Shown here one piece after another: positions 15,087 to 16,292 of a DNA stretch of 16,292 bases; within the stretch, counting starts at the first letter, position 1; each line of letters starts with the position of its first letter. Made by a program: the position numbers and the translations under genes. This DNA is from Bacillota bacterium (lineage in GTDB: Bacteria > Bacillota > Clostridia > Oscillospirales > Ruminococcaceae). Location: contig JAEWBS010000034.1 of NCBI GenBank assembly GCA_023391005.1, positions 1-16,292 on the forward strand, in the 5' to 3' direction. The notes under the pieces were generated by a model that searched no databases, was not told the DNA's origin, and was given only the letters and a program-made list of their open reading frames with translations.

Positions 15087-16228
15087 GCAATAATCATGAA
15101 ATTCGGTTTGCAATGGGTAACGACGCGATCGCGGAAGGAGCCATCGCAGCGGGCGCCAGATTTTATGCGGGATATCCCATCACGCCCTCGTCTGAGGTAG
15201 CGGAAATTTCGTCGGTACGCCTGCCACAGGTCGGTGGCATCTATGTTCAGATGGAGGACGAGATTGGCTCGATGGCTGCGATTATCGGCGCTTCGACAGC
15301 GGGTGTCAAATCCTACACAGCGACCTCCGGCCCCGGAATCTCTCTGATGCAGGAGAACTTGGGCGTTGCCATCATGTCCGAGGTGCCCTGCGTGATCATC
15401 GACGTGCAGCGCTGCGGCCCTTCGACCGGTGTCGCGACCAAGCCCGCGCAGGGCGACGTTATGGCGGCCCGCTGGGGTACGCACGGTGACCACGGTATCA
15501 TCGCGCTCTCCCCTTCTTCGGTACAGGAGTGTTACGATGTGACCATCCGCGCGTTTAATCTGGCCGAAAAGTACCGCACACCGGTCTTTTTGCTGGCGGA
15601 CGAGGTTGTCGGTCACATGCGCGAGCAATATGAGCTGCATGGCGGCGAAATTATCGACCGAAAGCAACCCGATCCCGAGACACCCGCAGGCGATTTTGCC
15701 CCGTTTGATTTTGAGGCGTACGAGGACAGCATCGTGCCGATGCCCGCTTACGGCGGCAAGCATATCATCCGCATGAGCGGCTCGATGCACGGCCCCTACG
15801 GTTTTGCCGCCAACGACGGAAAATCCGCCAATAAGTACATACGCCATTATGTCAACAAGATTGAAAAGCACCGCGACGATATCGTTTATACCGAAAGCTT
15901 CAATATGGAAGACGCCGACGTCGCGATTATCACCTTTGGCTGCTCGGTTCGCCCCGCGATGGCTGCGATGAATATCGCCCGCGCCAAGGGGCTCAAGGTC
16001 GGTGTTCTCAAGCTGGTCACGATCTGGCCGTTTGCGGATAAAGAGGTCATCGAGGTGCTCGCCAAGGTCAAGGCGGTGATTGTACCTGAGATGAACCTCG
16101 GACAGATCCGCGGCGAGATGGAGCGCTACAATAAAAACAGCATACCGGTGATCGGCATCAACCGTGTGGACTGCGAAATTATCACGCCCAATCAGGTGCT
16201 CGATGCCATTGAGGAGGTATTGAAATAA
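15083..16228 (+). CDS. korA: 2-oxoacid:ferredoxin oxidoreductase alpha subunit
   Basis: A 381-residue alpha subunit (pyrimidine-binding and transketolase C-terminal-like domains) of a Kor/Vor-type enzyme, which oxidatively decarboxylates a 2-oxoacid to acyl-CoA, CO2 and reduced ferredoxin. Seen: GNDAIAEGAIAAGARFYAGYPITPSSE (12-38), VQMEDEIGSMAAIIGAS (55-71, Glu59), TATSGPGISLMQE (79-91), CVIIDVQRCGPSTGVATKPAQGD (103-125), and a C-terminal segment with VPEMNLGQIRGEMER. The fused gamma domain of larger Kor/Por alpha chains is absent, so a separate gamma gene should lie beyond the window. The start is fixed by the ATGA overlap with the ferredoxin gene and GGGGG upstream. The exact 2-oxoacid (2-oxoglutarate, branched-chain, other) is not resolved. 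Confidence 0.93.
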   Translation: MSNNHEIRFAMGNDAIAEGAIAAGARFYAGYPITPSSEVAEISSVRLPQVGGIYVQMEDEIGSMAAIIGASTAGVKSYTATSGPGISLMQENLGVAIMSEVPCVIIDVQRCGPSTGVATKPAQGDVMAARWGTHGDHGIIALSPSSVQECYDVTIRAFNLAEKYRTPVFLLADEVVGHMREQYELHGGEIIDRKQPDPETPAGDFAPFDFEAYEDSIVPMPAYGGKHIIRMSGSMHGPYGFAANDGKSANKYIRHYVNKIEKHRDDIVYTESFNMEDADVAIITFGCSVRPAMAAMNIARAKGLKVGVLKLVTIWPFADKEVIEVLAKVKAVIVPEMNLGQIRGEMERYNKNSIPVIGINRVDCEIITPNQVLDAIEEVLK

Positions 16229-16292
16229 TGAAAAGCTCCGATTTCATCCGATTTAACCGCCTTCCGCACCGCTGGTGCGCGGGCTGTGGCTA
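16228..16292 (+). CDS. korB: 2-oxoacid:ferredoxin oxidoreductase beta subunit, 3' end outside window
   Basis: Only the first 21 codons are present. They include HRWCAGCG (residues 14-21), the cysteine-containing motif at the start of KorB-type TPP-binding beta subunits (usually WCPGCG; Ala replaces Pro here). The start overlaps the alpha-subunit stop by one base (TAATG) and GAGGAGG at 16211-16217 serves as ribosome binding site. This confirms the korDAB order. Confidence 0.85.
   Translation, partial: MKSSDFIRFNRLPHRWCAGCG

Noticed and set aside
14984..15871. Long open frame on the minus strand opposite korD/korA
   Set aside because: It is antisense to clearly recognisable ferredoxin and alpha-subunit genes, has a His/Arg/Asp-rich low-information composition and no family resemblance; a shadow frame.

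Overview
The window reads as chromosomal DNA of an anaerobic Gram-positive bacterium, most likely of the Clostridia (Oscillospirales-like). This is an inference from strong AGGAGG-type ribosome binding sites, a ferredoxin-linked 2-oxoacid oxidoreductase, a fused TAXI-type TRAP transporter, a Ser/Ala/Pro-rich lipoprotein linker and sigma-A-like promoters. Coding density is high and no mobile element, tRNA, rRNA or CRISPR array was found.

Layout. (1) 1-1190: the 3' part of hutI (histidine degradation) on the plus strand, closed by a strong intrinsic terminator. (2) 1190-3892: a plus-strand two-gene operon behind a long leader. It encodes an internally duplicated DUF1538 membrane protein and, with no gap, a protein made of two PII-like domains in tandem. 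The leader holds a terminator-like hairpin. (3) 3852-7194: a minus-strand operon encoding, in transcription order, an SDR oxidoreductase, a frameshifted relic of the ilvD/edd dehydratase family, a ketopantoate-reductase-like protein and a D-2-hydroxyacid dehydrogenase. It is convergent with the PII gene, and a perfect 18-bp hairpin separates the two. (4) 7195-8265: a divergent regulatory region with an IclR-type palindrome, then an iclR-family regulator and its terminator. (5) 8294-14357: a minus-strand operon encoding an Ldh2-family dehydrogenase, a TAXI TRAP binding lipoprotein, a fused TRAP permease and a full-length UxaA-family dehydratase/lyase. (6) 14358-14891: an AT-rich divergent intergenic region with a good promoter for each side and several palindromes. 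(7) 14892-16292: a plus-strand korD-korA-korB' operon (ferredoxin, alpha subunit and the start of the TPP-binding beta subunit), running off the right end.

How it fits together. Regions 3 to 7 look like a regulon for uptake and breakdown of a hydroxy acid: TRAP import, two dehydrogenases from families that usually handle opposite stereoisomers of 2-hydroxyacids, a UxaA-family dehydratase or lyase, accessory reductases, an IclR regulator, and a ferredoxin-reducing 2-oxoacid oxidoreductase next door that could consume the 2-oxoacid. This gene set recalls sulfolactate catabolism (two opposite dehydrogenases plus SuyAB), but sugar-acid substrates fit too and the sequence alone does not settle it. 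The least understood parts are the DUF1538/tandem-PII pair with its leader and the decayed dehydratase inside the reductase operon.
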